Origin: Austwickia sp040006675
GTDB taxonomy: Bacteria > Actinomycetota > Actinomycetes > Actinomycetales > Dermatophilaceae
NCBI GenBank assembly: GCA_040006675.1
Contig: JBDTWM010000082.1
Coordinates: 1-12,907 of the forward strand
DNA: 12,907 nt
Direction: 5' to 3'
Shown here in pieces: positions 1-7,100 of the stretch. The translations under genes and the position numbers were made by a program. Position 1 is the stretch's first letter, and each line of letters starts with the position of its first letter. Below the pieces are notes generated by a model. The model was not told the origin of the DNA. It worked only from the letters and a program-made list of their open reading frames with translations, and ran no database searches.

Positions 1-169
1 CCGTGAAACCGGCATCGACGACCTCCTGGGCGAAGCCGATCACACTCGGGGTGAGGCCCGGGATCTCGTGGATGACGATCACGCCTGGGCCGCTGCCTTT
101 GCGGTAGTTCGGATGAGTGACCTCGCGGTGGGAGTGCTCGCCCTTGGTCCAGCTGTTGAGGGGGGTCAT
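1..169 (-). CDS. Dienelactone hydrolase family protein, 5' part only
   Basis: The gene reads leftward and is cut by the window edge, so only the first 56 codons are visible. The protein begins MTPLNSWTKG, and after a short polar stretch shows a hydrophobic strand followed by HEIPGLTP (residues 34-41). This is the beta-strand plus oxyanion/Glu turn typical of the alpha/beta-hydrolase dienelactone hydrolase family. Those enzymes hydrolyse lactone or ester bonds in the cytoplasm using a Cys-Asp-His triad; the triad itself lies outside the window. The ATG at 169-167 is preceded on the minus strand by AGGAT at suitable spacing. The gene is divergent from the small membrane protein at 211, with only 41 bases between starts, so the promoters must be compact or overlap. 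The family call is fairly sure; the substrate is unknown. Confidence 0.75.
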   Translation of the reverse strand, partial: MTPLNSWTKGEHSHREVTHPNYRKGSGPGVIVIHEIPGLTPSVIGFAQEVVDAGFT

Positions 170-210
170 GAGCTGATCCTGCCTGGAGTTGCTCGTGGGA
201 GGCTGCCTGT

Positions 211-513
211 GTGGACGACGCCGGCAACCAGGTCCGAACCAGAAGATTCGCTGCTCGCTGGTGGATCACCGACCGGCGCGGGCGGGTGGTGGTGGCGCAG
301 TCCCCGAATCCGGCGATCGCGGTCTGGCTGGTCAGCCTCGTGGTTCCCTGGACCGGGCTGCTCGACGGCCCGCGGGAAGACACGCTGCGGCTGGTCGGCT
401 CCGGCGCGTTGGTCGTCTGGGCGCTGGACGAACTGGTGCGCGGGTCCAGCCCGTTCCGTCGCCTGCTGGGCGCTGTGGTGCTCGGCTTCCTGATGGTTCG
501 CCTCTTCGGATGA
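211..513 (+). CDS. Small membrane protein of unknown function (100 aa)
   Basis: A GTG start at 211 is preceded by GGGAGG (about 197-202), a good ribosome binding site, which decides this start over overlapping frames. The N-terminus is basic and polar, with RTRRFAARWW and DRRGRVVVAQ. Three hydrophobic stretches follow at about residues 37-51, 57-75 and 84-99, so a small integral membrane protein with roughly three membrane passes is likely. The short motif SPFRRLLGAV separates the last two. It resembles, from memory, small actinobacterial membrane proteins with no assigned function; I know no biochemical role and do not propose one. Its nearest neighbours are a divergent hydrolase and a convergent methyltransferase, so context gives little help. 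Confidence 0.7.
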   Translation: MDDAGNQVRTRRFAARWWITDRRGRVVVAQSPNPAIAVWLVSLVVPWTGLLDGPREDTLRLVGSGALVVWALDELVRGSSPFRRLLGAVVLGFLMVRLFG

Positions 514-578
514 GCGACTTCGCCCAGCGAGCCGACGGGCTGAAAGCCGCGGCCGAGGCGCGATCGTGAGGAGGAAAC

Positions 579-1376
579 TCAAGCGCCGGGGGACATCCCG
601 CGGCCAGCACGAGCGACCGCTCGGAGTTCGAACGACCCCTCGGGCGATCCGACCTCCTCGAACAAGGCCTTGCGCAGCGCGTCCTGCTTCTCAGGCGACT
701 GCCGCACAGCGTGGTTTCCGGCCGGTCCGATGCCGGCCAAGAATCCCGACCACAGCTCGTCGTACGACGCGTAGGTCGACGCCACCTCCAGCGTCGACTC
801 GGCGGTCTGTTCGAAGCCCGCGTCGGCGAACAGCTCGGCCAGCTCGCCCTCCCGTCCGAAGCGGAGCGCCGCCACGTCGCGGGCGACCGGGTCCAGGCTC
901 ACTGCGGCGTCCCAGAAGTGCCGCAGCATCTCCATTCCGTGCGTGAAGTCCCAGCTGCAGGCGGCCACCGTCCCGCCAGGGCGCAGCACCCGCCGCATCT
1001 CGCGAGCAGCCGCCTTGGGATCGCTGACGAAGTGCAGAACCAACTGGGCTAGCACCACGTCCCGGGAGGCGTCCTCGCACGGCAGCTTCTCGGCGTGCCC
1101 GAGACGGACTTCGACGCCCGGGTGGCGAACGCGACACTCCTCCACGAACGGCTCCGAGGGGTCGCAGGCCAGCACCGCCGCAGGACCGAGCCGCTCCGCG
1201 AGGACACCCGTCAGCGCGCCGGGACCACATCCGACGTCGAGAGCGGACTGTCCGGCCGTGACCTTTGCCCAGTCGGCGAACACCGGGGCCAGGGACTGGG
1301 AGTAGCGCCCCATATAGGCGTCGTAGACCGCCCCCGTTCTGTGAAACGTGGCCGCTCCCTCGACGGGCTTGACCAT
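579..1376 (-). CDS. Class I SAM-dependent methyltransferase (265 aa)
   Basis: A Rossmann-fold methyltransferase expected to move a methyl group from S-adenosylmethionine to a small molecule in the cytoplasm. Motif I LDVGCGPGALT is at residues 46-56 (SAM binding). The motif II acidic strand end CDPSEPF is at 71-77, the GHAEKLP segment at 93-99, and the post-motif strand VVLAQLVLHF at 107-116. LRPGGTV at 131-137 is the usual Methyltransf_11 hallmark. An Arg/Tyr-rich N-terminus (YDAYMGRYS) resembles the UbiE/MenG-like and generic methyltransferase-11 group. The C-terminal third is variable and would set the substrate, which cannot be named. The ATG at 1376 has GAGGAG on the minus strand five bases upstream, supporting this start. 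The gene converges on the small membrane protein gene, with its stop 65 bases from that gene's stop. Confidence 0.88.
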   Translation of the reverse strand: MVKPVEGAATFHRTGAVYDAYMGRYSQSLAPVFADWAKVTAGQSALDVGCGPGALTGVLAERLGPAAVLACDPSEPFVEECRVRHPGVEVRLGHAEKLPCEDASRDVVLAQLVLHFVSDPKAAAREMRRVLRPGGTVAACSWDFTHGMEMLRHFWDAAVSLDPVARDVAALRFGREGELAELFADAGFEQTAESTLEVASTYASYDELWSGFLAGIGPAGNHAVRQSPEKQDALRKALFEEVGSPEGSFELRAVARAGRGMSPGA

Positions 1377-1417
1377 CGCCGCTCCTCACCCGGCGACGCG
1401 TCGTCTCCGTTCAGCGC

Positions 1418-1423
1418 ACGCTA
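1418..1423 (-). promoter_or_regulatory. Possible -10 box for the methyltransferase gene
   Basis: On the minus strand this reads TAGCGT, which fits the actinobacterial TANNNT -10 pattern. It would place transcription start about 34 bases before the ATG at 1376. No convincing -35 element is seen at the right distance, so the call rests on one hexamer and is weak. Confidence 0.2.
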
Positions 1424-1471
1424 CTCCGCTCGTGACCCGGAGATCCGTGGCGGAGGCCACGTCGTCGGACG

Positions 1472-1591
1472 ATCCTGGGCACAGGGCCGTCACACGAGAC
1501 GATCGGCAAGGTCACCGACGGCGTCGTGCAGGAGGGCACCGCCTGGCGGATCCGTCCGATGGCGGCGTCATGTCCGGTGATCTGCCTCGAC
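1472..1591 (+). pseudogene. Degenerate fragment of an IS256-family transposase
   Basis: Read in the frame of the downstream DUF6544 gene, this 40-codon stretch gives SHETIGKVTDGVVQEG, then TAW-RIRP, then CPVICLD. From memory of the family, IS256-type transposases carry S-x-ETIS-(R/K)-ITD-x-V-x-E-x-x-x-W-x-x-RPLD-x-V-YPVIFID just before and at the first catalytic Asp. The match is ungapped over about 33 residues. It is only a scrap: no start, no helix-turn-helix part, no remaining catalytic residues, and similarity ends abruptly after the Asp codon at 1589-1591. Terminal inverted repeats are not visible. The reading frame continues without a stop into the next gene, which would mislead a gene caller into a false upstream start (GTG at 1526). 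I read it as a relic of an old insertion. Confidence 0.6.
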
Positions 1592-1612
1592 GAGGGAGAG
1601 GGTGGGTTGACG

Positions 1613-2398
1613 ATGGATGCTCAGGACCACGCCGGGTGGAGCCTGGCTGACTGGCGGCACCGACTGCGCAACGGACCCGCCACCGCCGACGTGTTCACCA
1701 GCGCCGAACTGGAGGGGCTCGACGATCCCGTTCGGGCTCACCTTGGCCAGGCGATCGTTCCAGGTGCGTCCTTGGCGCAGTGCGCTCAGATCACGATGCG
1801 CGGAAGCATCAAGATCGGGCGGTGGCTGCCGTTTCGGGCGCGGCAGATCCTGCGGCCTCACGACGGCTTCATCTGGGCGGCTCGTGTCGCGGGTGTCATC
1901 GCCGGATCGGACCGTTACCTGGACGGCATCGGTGGGATGCAGTGGAAGCTCGCCGGACTGGTCAATGTGGCGAAAGCGGATGGGCCCGACGTCTCGCGCA
2001 GCGCCGCCGGCCGCTGCGGCGCCGAGGGCATCTGGCTGCCGACCGCGCTGCTCCCGCGTTTCGGGGTGCGCTGGTCAGCCCAGGACAGCAACCACATCAC
2101 CGCCCACTACCTGGTCGGGGATACCCCGATCGAGGCCCGGTGCCAGGTGGGACCGGATGGACACCTCCGGTCCGTGACCTTCGAGCGCTGGGGCGACCCC
2201 GACCAGACCGGACAGTGGGGGTGGCACACGTTCGGCGGTACCTTCACCGCGCAGCGCACCTTCGCGGGCCTGTCCATTCCCAGCAGCGGGCGAATGGGCT
2301 GGCACTACGGGACCGACCGCTGGGAGAGCGGCGAGTTCTTCCGATACCAGATCACCGACCTGCAACCACTCGCGCCGGACGGCGAGTGTGACCCGTGA
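1613..2398 (+). CDS. DUF6544 family protein (261 aa)
   Basis: A soluble-looking protein of the DUF6544 (YuxK-neighbour/DUF6920-like) type, whose molecular function is not known. Family features are MRGSIKIGRWLPFRA (residues 62-76), the following FIWAARV strand (86-92), a GLV-x-VA segment (115-120) and the hallmark W-LPTALLP-x-x-GVRW at about 141-154. The second half is rich in beta strands with conserved Trp and Gly residues, as expected of a lipid- or ligand-holding beta barrel; that fold is an inference. I chose the ATG at 1613, preceded by a GGGTGGG purine run about seven bases upstream. The frame is open further upstream to GTG 1526, but those codons encode the transposase relic and not part of this family. 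The gene is co-oriented with the DUF4389 gene 234 bases downstream. Confidence 0.75.
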   Translation: MDAQDHAGWSLADWRHRLRNGPATADVFTSAELEGLDDPVRAHLGQAIVPGASLAQCAQITMRGSIKIGRWLPFRARQILRPHDGFIWAARVAGVIAGSDRYLDGIGGMQWKLAGLVNVAKADGPDVSRSAAGRCGAEGIWLPTALLPRFGVRWSAQDSNHITAHYLVGDTPIEARCQVGPDGHLRSVTFERWGDPDQTGQWGWHTFGGTFTAQRTFAGLSIPSSGRMGWHYGTDRWESGEFFRYQITDLQPLAPDGECDP

Positions 2399-2477
2399 GT
2401 CAGCACCGCGGGCGTCCCGGCAATCGTGGCCTGTCTCCGGTTGTCGTTCCCAGCGGGCGCGGTCACCGAGGTCGGCT

Positions 2478-2495
2478 CCCCGCGGTCGGGCGGGG
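2478..2495 (+). terminator. Possible hairpin terminator after the DUF6544 gene
   Basis: CCCCGC, a six-base loop and GCGGGG form a perfect 6-bp GC stem 80 bases after the DUF6544 stop. Only two T residues follow, so it is not a classic intrinsic terminator, though actinobacterial terminators often lack a T tract. Confidence 0.3.
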
Positions 2496-2552
2496 TTGAG
2501 GCGGAGGCAGCCCAGCTCGTCGAGCTGTGTCGCGTCAGACTCACGGGATCGG

Positions 2553-2581
2553 TTGACGCACCTGCGGGGGAGCGCAATCGT
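2553..2581 (+). promoter_or_regulatory. Possible promoter for the DUF4389 gene
   Basis: TTGACG at 2553-2558 is a five-of-six match to the -35 consensus. At 17-base spacing lies AATCGT (2576-2581), a poor -10 that keeps only the A and final T. The predicted leader would be about 45 bases. The call rests mainly on the -35 box and on the need for a promoter after the hairpin. Confidence 0.22.
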
Positions 2582-2632
2582 GGGCAGGGCGGTGAATTCC
2601 TCGTCGCGATCCTACGACGGAGGGGTATCGAG

Positions 2633-3283
2633 ATGGATTCGCTCCCAGAGCAGTACGCGGCCCGGTTGGAGATCGACGTCCCGGAACGGCTGGATCGGGT
2701 GACCTCGTTCTTCCGGCTGATCTGGATCATCCCGATCGCCGTCGTGGTCGGCGCGCTGTCGGCCTCGGCGAACGAGACGGTGACGACCGTGACCAACGGA
2801 GTGATCGAGACGACCACCCGCAGCAGTGGCGGCATCACGGGTGGGCTCTTCGCGGCAACCCTGCTGATGATCGTGTTCCGGATGCGTTACCCGCGCTGGT
2901 GGTTCGACTTCGCACGCGAGTTCACCCGGTTCAACGCCCGCGTGGGTGCCTACCTGTTCCTGCTCACGGACACCTACCCCTCGACGGTCGATGAGCAGTC
3001 GGTGCACTTGGAGATCGACTATCCCGACGTCCAGACGGACCTGAACCGGTGGCTTCCGTTGGTCAAGTGGCTCCTGGCGATCCCGCATTACATCGTGCTC
3101 GTGGCGCTGTGGATCGGCGCGATCGTGGTCTGGGTCATCGCCTGGTTCGCGATCCTGTTCACCGGACGCATCCCACGGTCGCTGTTCGACTACCTGGTCG
3201 GCGTGGGCCGGTGGGGCCTGCGCGTGCAGGCGTACGCGTTCCTGCTGGTCACCGACCGCTACCCGCCCTTCAGCCTGCGCTGA
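2633..3283 (+). CDS. DUF4389 membrane protein with two internal repeats (216 aa)
   Basis: An integral membrane protein of the DUF4389 family, function unknown. It is built from two copies of the same unit. RLEID...FFRLIWIIPIAVVV (11-39) matches HLEIDYP...VKWLLAIPHYIVLV (125-156). PRWWFDFAREFTRFNARVGAYLFLL-TDTYP (87-116) matches PRSLFDYLVGVGRWGLRVQAYAFLLVTDRYP (181-211). Hydrophobic helices lie near 26-42, 70-83, 143-158 and 159-177. The first unit carries a Thr/Ser-rich insert (about 46-68) between its two helices, probably a loop exposed outside. The ATG at 2633 follows AGGGG by about seven bases; the longer open frame back to 2426 adds 69 residues unlike the family and is rejected. It is co-directional with the DUF6544 gene and convergent with the VOC gene. 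Confidence 0.85.
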   Translation: MDSLPEQYAARLEIDVPERLDRVTSFFRLIWIIPIAVVVGALSASANETVTTVTNGVIETTTRSSGGITGGLFAATLLMIVFRMRYPRWWFDFAREFTRFNARVGAYLFLLTDTYPSTVDEQSVHLEIDYPDVQTDLNRWLPLVKWLLAIPHYIVLVALWIGAIVVWVIAWFAILFTGRIPRSLFDYLVGVGRWGLRVQAYAFLLVTDRYPPFSLR

Positions 3284-3309
3284 GTCCGCCGACCGTCGGG
3301 TGAGTCCTG

Positions 3310-3322
3310 CGAGGGACCCTCG
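3310..3322. terminator. Weak hairpin between convergent genes
   Basis: CGAGG-GAC-CCTCG forms a 5-bp stem with a 3-base loop in the 98-base gap between the DUF4389 stop and the VOC gene stop. Its position suits a shared terminator, but the stem is short and no T tract follows on either strand. Confidence 0.25.
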
Positions 3323-3381
3323 GAGCTGACATCCCGGACGTCGATCCGCCTCGTTCGCGTGTCGGTCACCGGGTGCCGGCG

Positions 3382-3735
3382 TTACTCCCGGTGCTGCACC
3401 ACGTTGATCACGTTGCCGTCCGGTGACCGGACCAAGAAGCGGCGCACCCCCCAGGCTTCGGTCGTCAGTGGGTGGACGATCTCGTACCCCAGCCGCCGCG
3501 CCTCGGAATACGCGGCGTCGACGTCGTCCGCGTGGACCGAGACGACCGGGCTCTCAGGAGCTGTCGCGTCATGTGTGACGAGCTGGATGCTCGCCCCGGT
3601 GTCCGGTGAGGTGTACCGGGCCACCCACCCCATGTTGAACTCCTCGGTGCTCAGCCCGAGGAAGTCGGCGTAGAAGCCCTTCGCGGCCTCGAGGTCAGCC
3701 ACGCGCAGATTGGCCGTGACGCGTGTCGGGCGCAT
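3382..3735 (-). CDS. VOC (glyoxalase/bleomycin-resistance fold) family protein (117 aa)
   Basis: A small cytoplasmic vicinal-oxygen-chelate-fold protein with two beta-alpha-beta-beta-beta halves. The first is TRVTANLRVADLEAAKGFYA (4-23) and the second runs from SPVVSVHADDVDAAYSEA (62-79) through GVRRFLVRSPDGNVINVVQH. SPDGN near the end is typical of the fold. Two metal-ligand places look altered: Asn9 stands where metal-binding members usually have His/Gln, and Asn111 where they usually have Glu. A metal-dependent glyoxalase I activity is therefore doubtful; ligand binding or a resistance role is possible but unproven. The ATG at 3735 is preceded on the minus strand by AAGGGAG six bases away. 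The same frame is open back to 4044, but that extension is Arg-rich non-family sequence. Confidence 0.85.
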   Translation of the reverse strand: MRPTRVTANLRVADLEAAKGFYADFLGLSTEEFNMGWVARYTSPDTGASIQLVTHDATAPESPVVSVHADDVDAAYSEARRLGYEIVHPLTTEAWGVRRFLVRSPDGNVINVVQHRE

Positions 3736-3807
3736 GCCGTTCTCCCTTCTGGCAAGAAAGCACGCCATGTCAGCAACGCGCACCGTGCGCGGGCAGGAAC
3801 CCGCACG

Positions 3808-3836
3808 ATGATCCCCGGTGGCCAGGGCGGTGTCCA
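3808..3836 (-). promoter_or_regulatory. Candidate housekeeping-type promoter for the VOC gene
   Basis: On the minus strand TGGACA (3836-3831) is a five-of-six match to the -35 box. It is followed after exactly 17 bases by GATCAT (3813-3808), which matches four of six -10 positions. The leader to the ATG at 3735 would be about 65 bases. Confidence 0.38.
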
Positions 3837-4008
3837 GCACACCACCTCGCGCTCGTTGCGCCCGTGCTCCACGCGGTGCTCGATGCGCGCCATGGAACGC
3901 GCGGATCTCGGCAAGACGGCCGCCGCGGCGACGTCGCTGGGCTCTCTGCAGGTGCAGCTCGCCGAGGGTCGCTCCCGCTGACGGATCCAGCCGATCGATC
4001 GCTGCGAC

Positions 4009-4033
4009 GTTTCGAGCGCTCCGTCCTGGGTAT
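4009..4033 (+). promoter_or_regulatory. SigF/SigB-type general-stress promoter for the glucan synthase gene
   Basis: GTTT (4009-4012), a 15-base spacer and GGGTAT (4028-4033) reproduce the actinobacterial general-stress sigma consensus: GTTT-N15-17-GGGTAT for mycobacterial SigF, and a closely similar form for Streptomyces SigB. It is correctly oriented. Transcription would start near 4040, leaving a leader of about 55 bases to the ATG at 4095. I found no other close match of this form upstream of a gene in the window. The fit is by eye; chance occurrence is possible but unlikely at this exact spacing and position. Confidence 0.6.
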
Positions 4034-4082
4034 GTTCGAGCCATAGCGCGCGGCCTGGTCGGGTCCGCCCCAGGAAAGACCC

Positions 4083-4088
4083 GGAGGG
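4083..4088 (+). promoter_or_regulatory. Ribosome binding site of the glucan synthase gene
   Basis: GGAGGG lies six bases before the ATG at 4095. It favours that start over the second in-frame ATG at 4110 (Met6), which would be too far from it. Confidence 0.7.
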
Positions 4089-4094
4089 CGATCC

Positions 4095-4154
4095 ATGGCG
4101 AGTACCTCGATGGCGAGCACCCAGGCCCCGCACACGTCGGCTCCGCACACCTCG
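4095..4154 (+). repeat. Four 15-bp coding repeats at the start of the synthase gene
   Basis: Two pairs of in-register 15-bp units encode MASTS, MASTQ, APHTS, APHTS. Members of each pair differ by only a few bases. They give a Ser/Thr/Pro/His-rich tail before the conserved part of the protein. Copy number could vary between strains without breaking the frame. Confidence 0.75.
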
Positions 4155-7100
4155 GCGCAAGGCCCCCCCCTGCTCACGAAGCAGCCCCCTCGGCCGCAAC
4201 GGTCGCGGCCATCGCGACGTCGGCCGATCGGACGCGACGCCTGGAGGGATCGGACGCCTATCCGATCAGAGGTCTTTTCGGGGGAGCGTTTCGAGCAGCA
4301 CGCCCACTCCCTCGCCGACGGGCACTTGGTGGTGGCGGATGCGCCGCGGGTCGTGTCCCTGCTGGCGCGACTTGACGACAACGAGGCGCGCATCCTGGCG
4401 GTGACGAAGGAACTCCTGGCCGACGCGCACGCCAAGCGGCAGACCTCGCCCGCGGCAGAGTGGATCGTCGACAACTTCTACGCGGTCGTGAAGCACGTAC
4501 GACAGGCACGTCGCGACCTGCCGCCGGACTACTTCGGCGTGTTGCCGAAGCTCGGCGACGGTTTCCTCGCCGGGCATCCGCGGGTGTTTGCGACCGTGTG
4601 GGCCTACGTGGCACACACGGACAGCTGCTTCGACCCGGAGCTGCTGACCCGGTTCGTCCGGGCCTACGAGCAGCGCAAACCGTTGAGCCTCGGTGAGTTG
4701 TGGGCCGTCCCTATCTCCCTGCGGTTGCTGTTGGTGGAGAACCTGCGCCGCGTCGCCGACGAGGTGGCCGCTACCGCTCTCGCCCAGCGGCAGGCTGACC
4801 GGGTCGCCGACGCCGTGCTCGACCGTGGCCACGACGACCCTGCGACGGACATCGACGACGCGGTCCGCGCGGTGGGTCCGCTCGGCCCGTTCCGCCCCTT
4901 CGCCGTGCAGCTCATGCGTCGGTTGGCGGGTCAGGAGCAGACAGACGCCCGCGCCTGGATCGCGCGCCGCCTGGACGAGGAGGGGCTGGACCCCGAGGAG
5001 ATCGTGCTGGCGGAGCATCGGGAGCAGTCGGCTGCCGCGCTCACGGCTCGCAACATCTTCACGAGCCTGCGCCTCATTCAGGACGTCACGTGGCAGGACT
5101 GGATCGAGTCGGTCAGCCTGATGGAGGAGGACCTGCGGGCGAACGCCGGTTATGCCGCGCTCGACGTGTCGACCCGCAACCTCTACCGCTCAACCATCGA
5201 GCAGCTCGCGCGCGGGTCCGGCCAACCCGAGCTGGACATCGCCCGGGCGGCTTTGCAGTGGGCCGACTACGCGGGGCAGGCCCCGCGGGACGACGTCGGC
5301 TACTGGCTCGTCGACGACGGGCGCCGGGAACTGGAGGGTGCGATCGGCTACCGCGCGCCATGGCGCCTCCGAGTCCGTCGCTTCCTGAGCGGACTGGGGC
5401 TCCCCGGGTATCTGGGTGCCCTCACGCTGACCGCGGGCGTCCTCATCGCGTTGGCCTGCGTCGCCCTGCTCGTCGCTGCGCCGGGAATCCCGCTGCTCTC
5501 CCTGGTGATCCTGGTCGCGCTGGCCTCTGTGCCGTTCAGCGACCTGGCCCTCGCCTTCGTCAACCACCGATCGGCGCGCACCTTCGCCGCGGAGATCCTG
5601 CCGGCCCTCGCGCTGCGCGACGGGGTACCCGAAGAGCTGCGAACCCTCGTCGTCATCCCGAGTCTCCTGTCGAACCACGACGAGGTCGAGGAGCTGCTGG
5701 CCTCCCTGGAGATGCACTACTTGGCCAACTCCGGCGGCGAGATCTACTTTGCCCTCGTCACCGACTTCACGGATTGGGGCGAGGAATACAGCGACACCGA
5801 CGACGCGCTGTTCGCCGCGGCGGTCGAGGGCGTGCAGCGGCTCAACAGGACGTACGAAGGTGACCGTTTTATCCTCCTGCACCGCCCCCGTCGGTTCAAC
5901 CCTGCCGAGGGCGTCTGGATGGGTTGGGAGCGCAAGCGCGGCAAGCTCGACGAACTGAACCGGCTGCTGCGCGGCGATAAAGACGTCGACCTGGCGGCGA
6001 TGGCCGGGCGCCTCCCGGGCCCGATGCGCTACGTCCTCACCCTGGACAGCGACACCCGGCTGCCCCGAGAGGCCGCCCGCCGGCTCGTCGGCAAGCTGGC
6101 TCACCCCCTCAACCGGGCGCGCATCGACCCGGGCACGGGTCGGGTGATCCGCGGTTACGGCATCCTGCAACCGCGCGTGGCACCTGCTCTGCCGATGCGA
6201 GAAGGCACCTCGCAGTTCGAACAACTTTTCTCGACCCCTCCCGGCATGGACCGTTACGCGTTCGCGATCTCCGACATCTATCAAGACTTGTTCGGTGAAG
6301 GCTCGTTCGCCGGCAAGGGCATCTACGACGTCGACGTGGTCAGCGCGACGCTGCGTGGCCGGATCCCGACGAACAGCCTGCTGAGCCACGACCTCCTGGA
6401 GGGCAACTACGCCCGCTCCGGGCTCGTCACCGACGTCGAGGTCGTCGAGCAGTACCCCGAGGACTATCTCGTGGCCGCGGGTCGCGACCACCGGTGGACG
6501 CGCGGGGACTGGCAGTTGCTGCCGTGGCTGTTCGGGCGCGGTAAGGGCCTCAGCGGGCTCGGCCGGTGGAAGATGTTCGACAACCTGCGCCGGTCGCTGT
6601 CCCCGATCGCGCTGATCCTGGCCGTGCTCTTCGGCATCGCCACGCTGTCGCCGGTCGCGCTCCTGGTCTGGTTCGCGATCTTGGTGGCGACGTTCGTGCT
6701 GCCCCCGCTCCTGCCGCTCGGGAGTCAGCTCCTGCACTGGCGCGAGGGGATGACCGTCCGAAGCCAGGTCTCGGCTCTGCTCACCGATCTGCGCCGGGCG
6801 CTGGAGCTCGCGCTGGTCAACGGCGTGTTCATCGCCCACCGCGCGTGGACGATGGCAGACGCCGCGGTCCGTGCGCTGTACCGGATGGTCATCTCGCACC
6901 GGCACCTGCTGGAGTGGAAGACCGCGGCCGCCGCGGCACGCCGCGGCGGCGGTGCCTGGCCGTCGTACGTGCGAAGCATGCGCTGGTCCCTGCTCATTCC
7001 AGCGCTGGCCCTCGCGCTCGCGATCTGGCGAGGTCCGGCGGTCGTGGCGGTCTGTCTCCTCCCGATCCTGGCCTGGGCACTCGCTCCCGTGTACGCAGCG

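Larger units (their letters stand above)
3736..4094. other. Divergent intergenic region with no recognisable gene
   Basis: These 359 bases separate the VOC gene (minus) from the glucan synthase gene (plus). Every open frame across them gives Arg/Ala/Pro-rich sequence with no family resemblance, so I call no gene. They hold the two promoter candidates listed separately. They also hold a hairpin at 3784-3807: CGTGC, a 2-base bulge, GGG, a 6-base loop, CCC and GCACG. It lies near the predicted transcription start of the VOC gene and could affect its leader, or be chance in GC-rich DNA. Confidence 0.6.

Noticed and set aside
510..569. A 19-codon frame (MSDFAQRADGLKAAAEARS) whose ATG overlaps the stop of the small membrane protein gene
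   Set aside because: The ATGA overlap is suggestive of translational coupling, but the product is tiny, has no known relative, and ends before the convergent methyltransferase gene. It may be the remnant of a longer gene; the evidence is too thin to call.
1526..1612. Upstream GTG start for the DUF6544 gene adding 29 residues
   Set aside because: The added codons match a transposase fragment, and the ATG at 1613 has its own purine-rich ribosome binding site.
2623..2628. A second GGGTAT, just before the DUF4389 start
   Set aside because: It overlaps the ribosome binding site five bases from the ATG, and no GTTT lies 14-17 bases upstream.
2426..2632. N-terminal extension of the DUF4389 gene
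   Set aside because: The 69 extra residues are unlike the family, and the ATG at 2633 is preceded by AGGGG at good spacing.
3736..4044. N-terminal extension of the VOC gene
   Set aside because: Arg-rich sequence outside the fold, with a clear ribosome binding site at the internal ATG at 3735.
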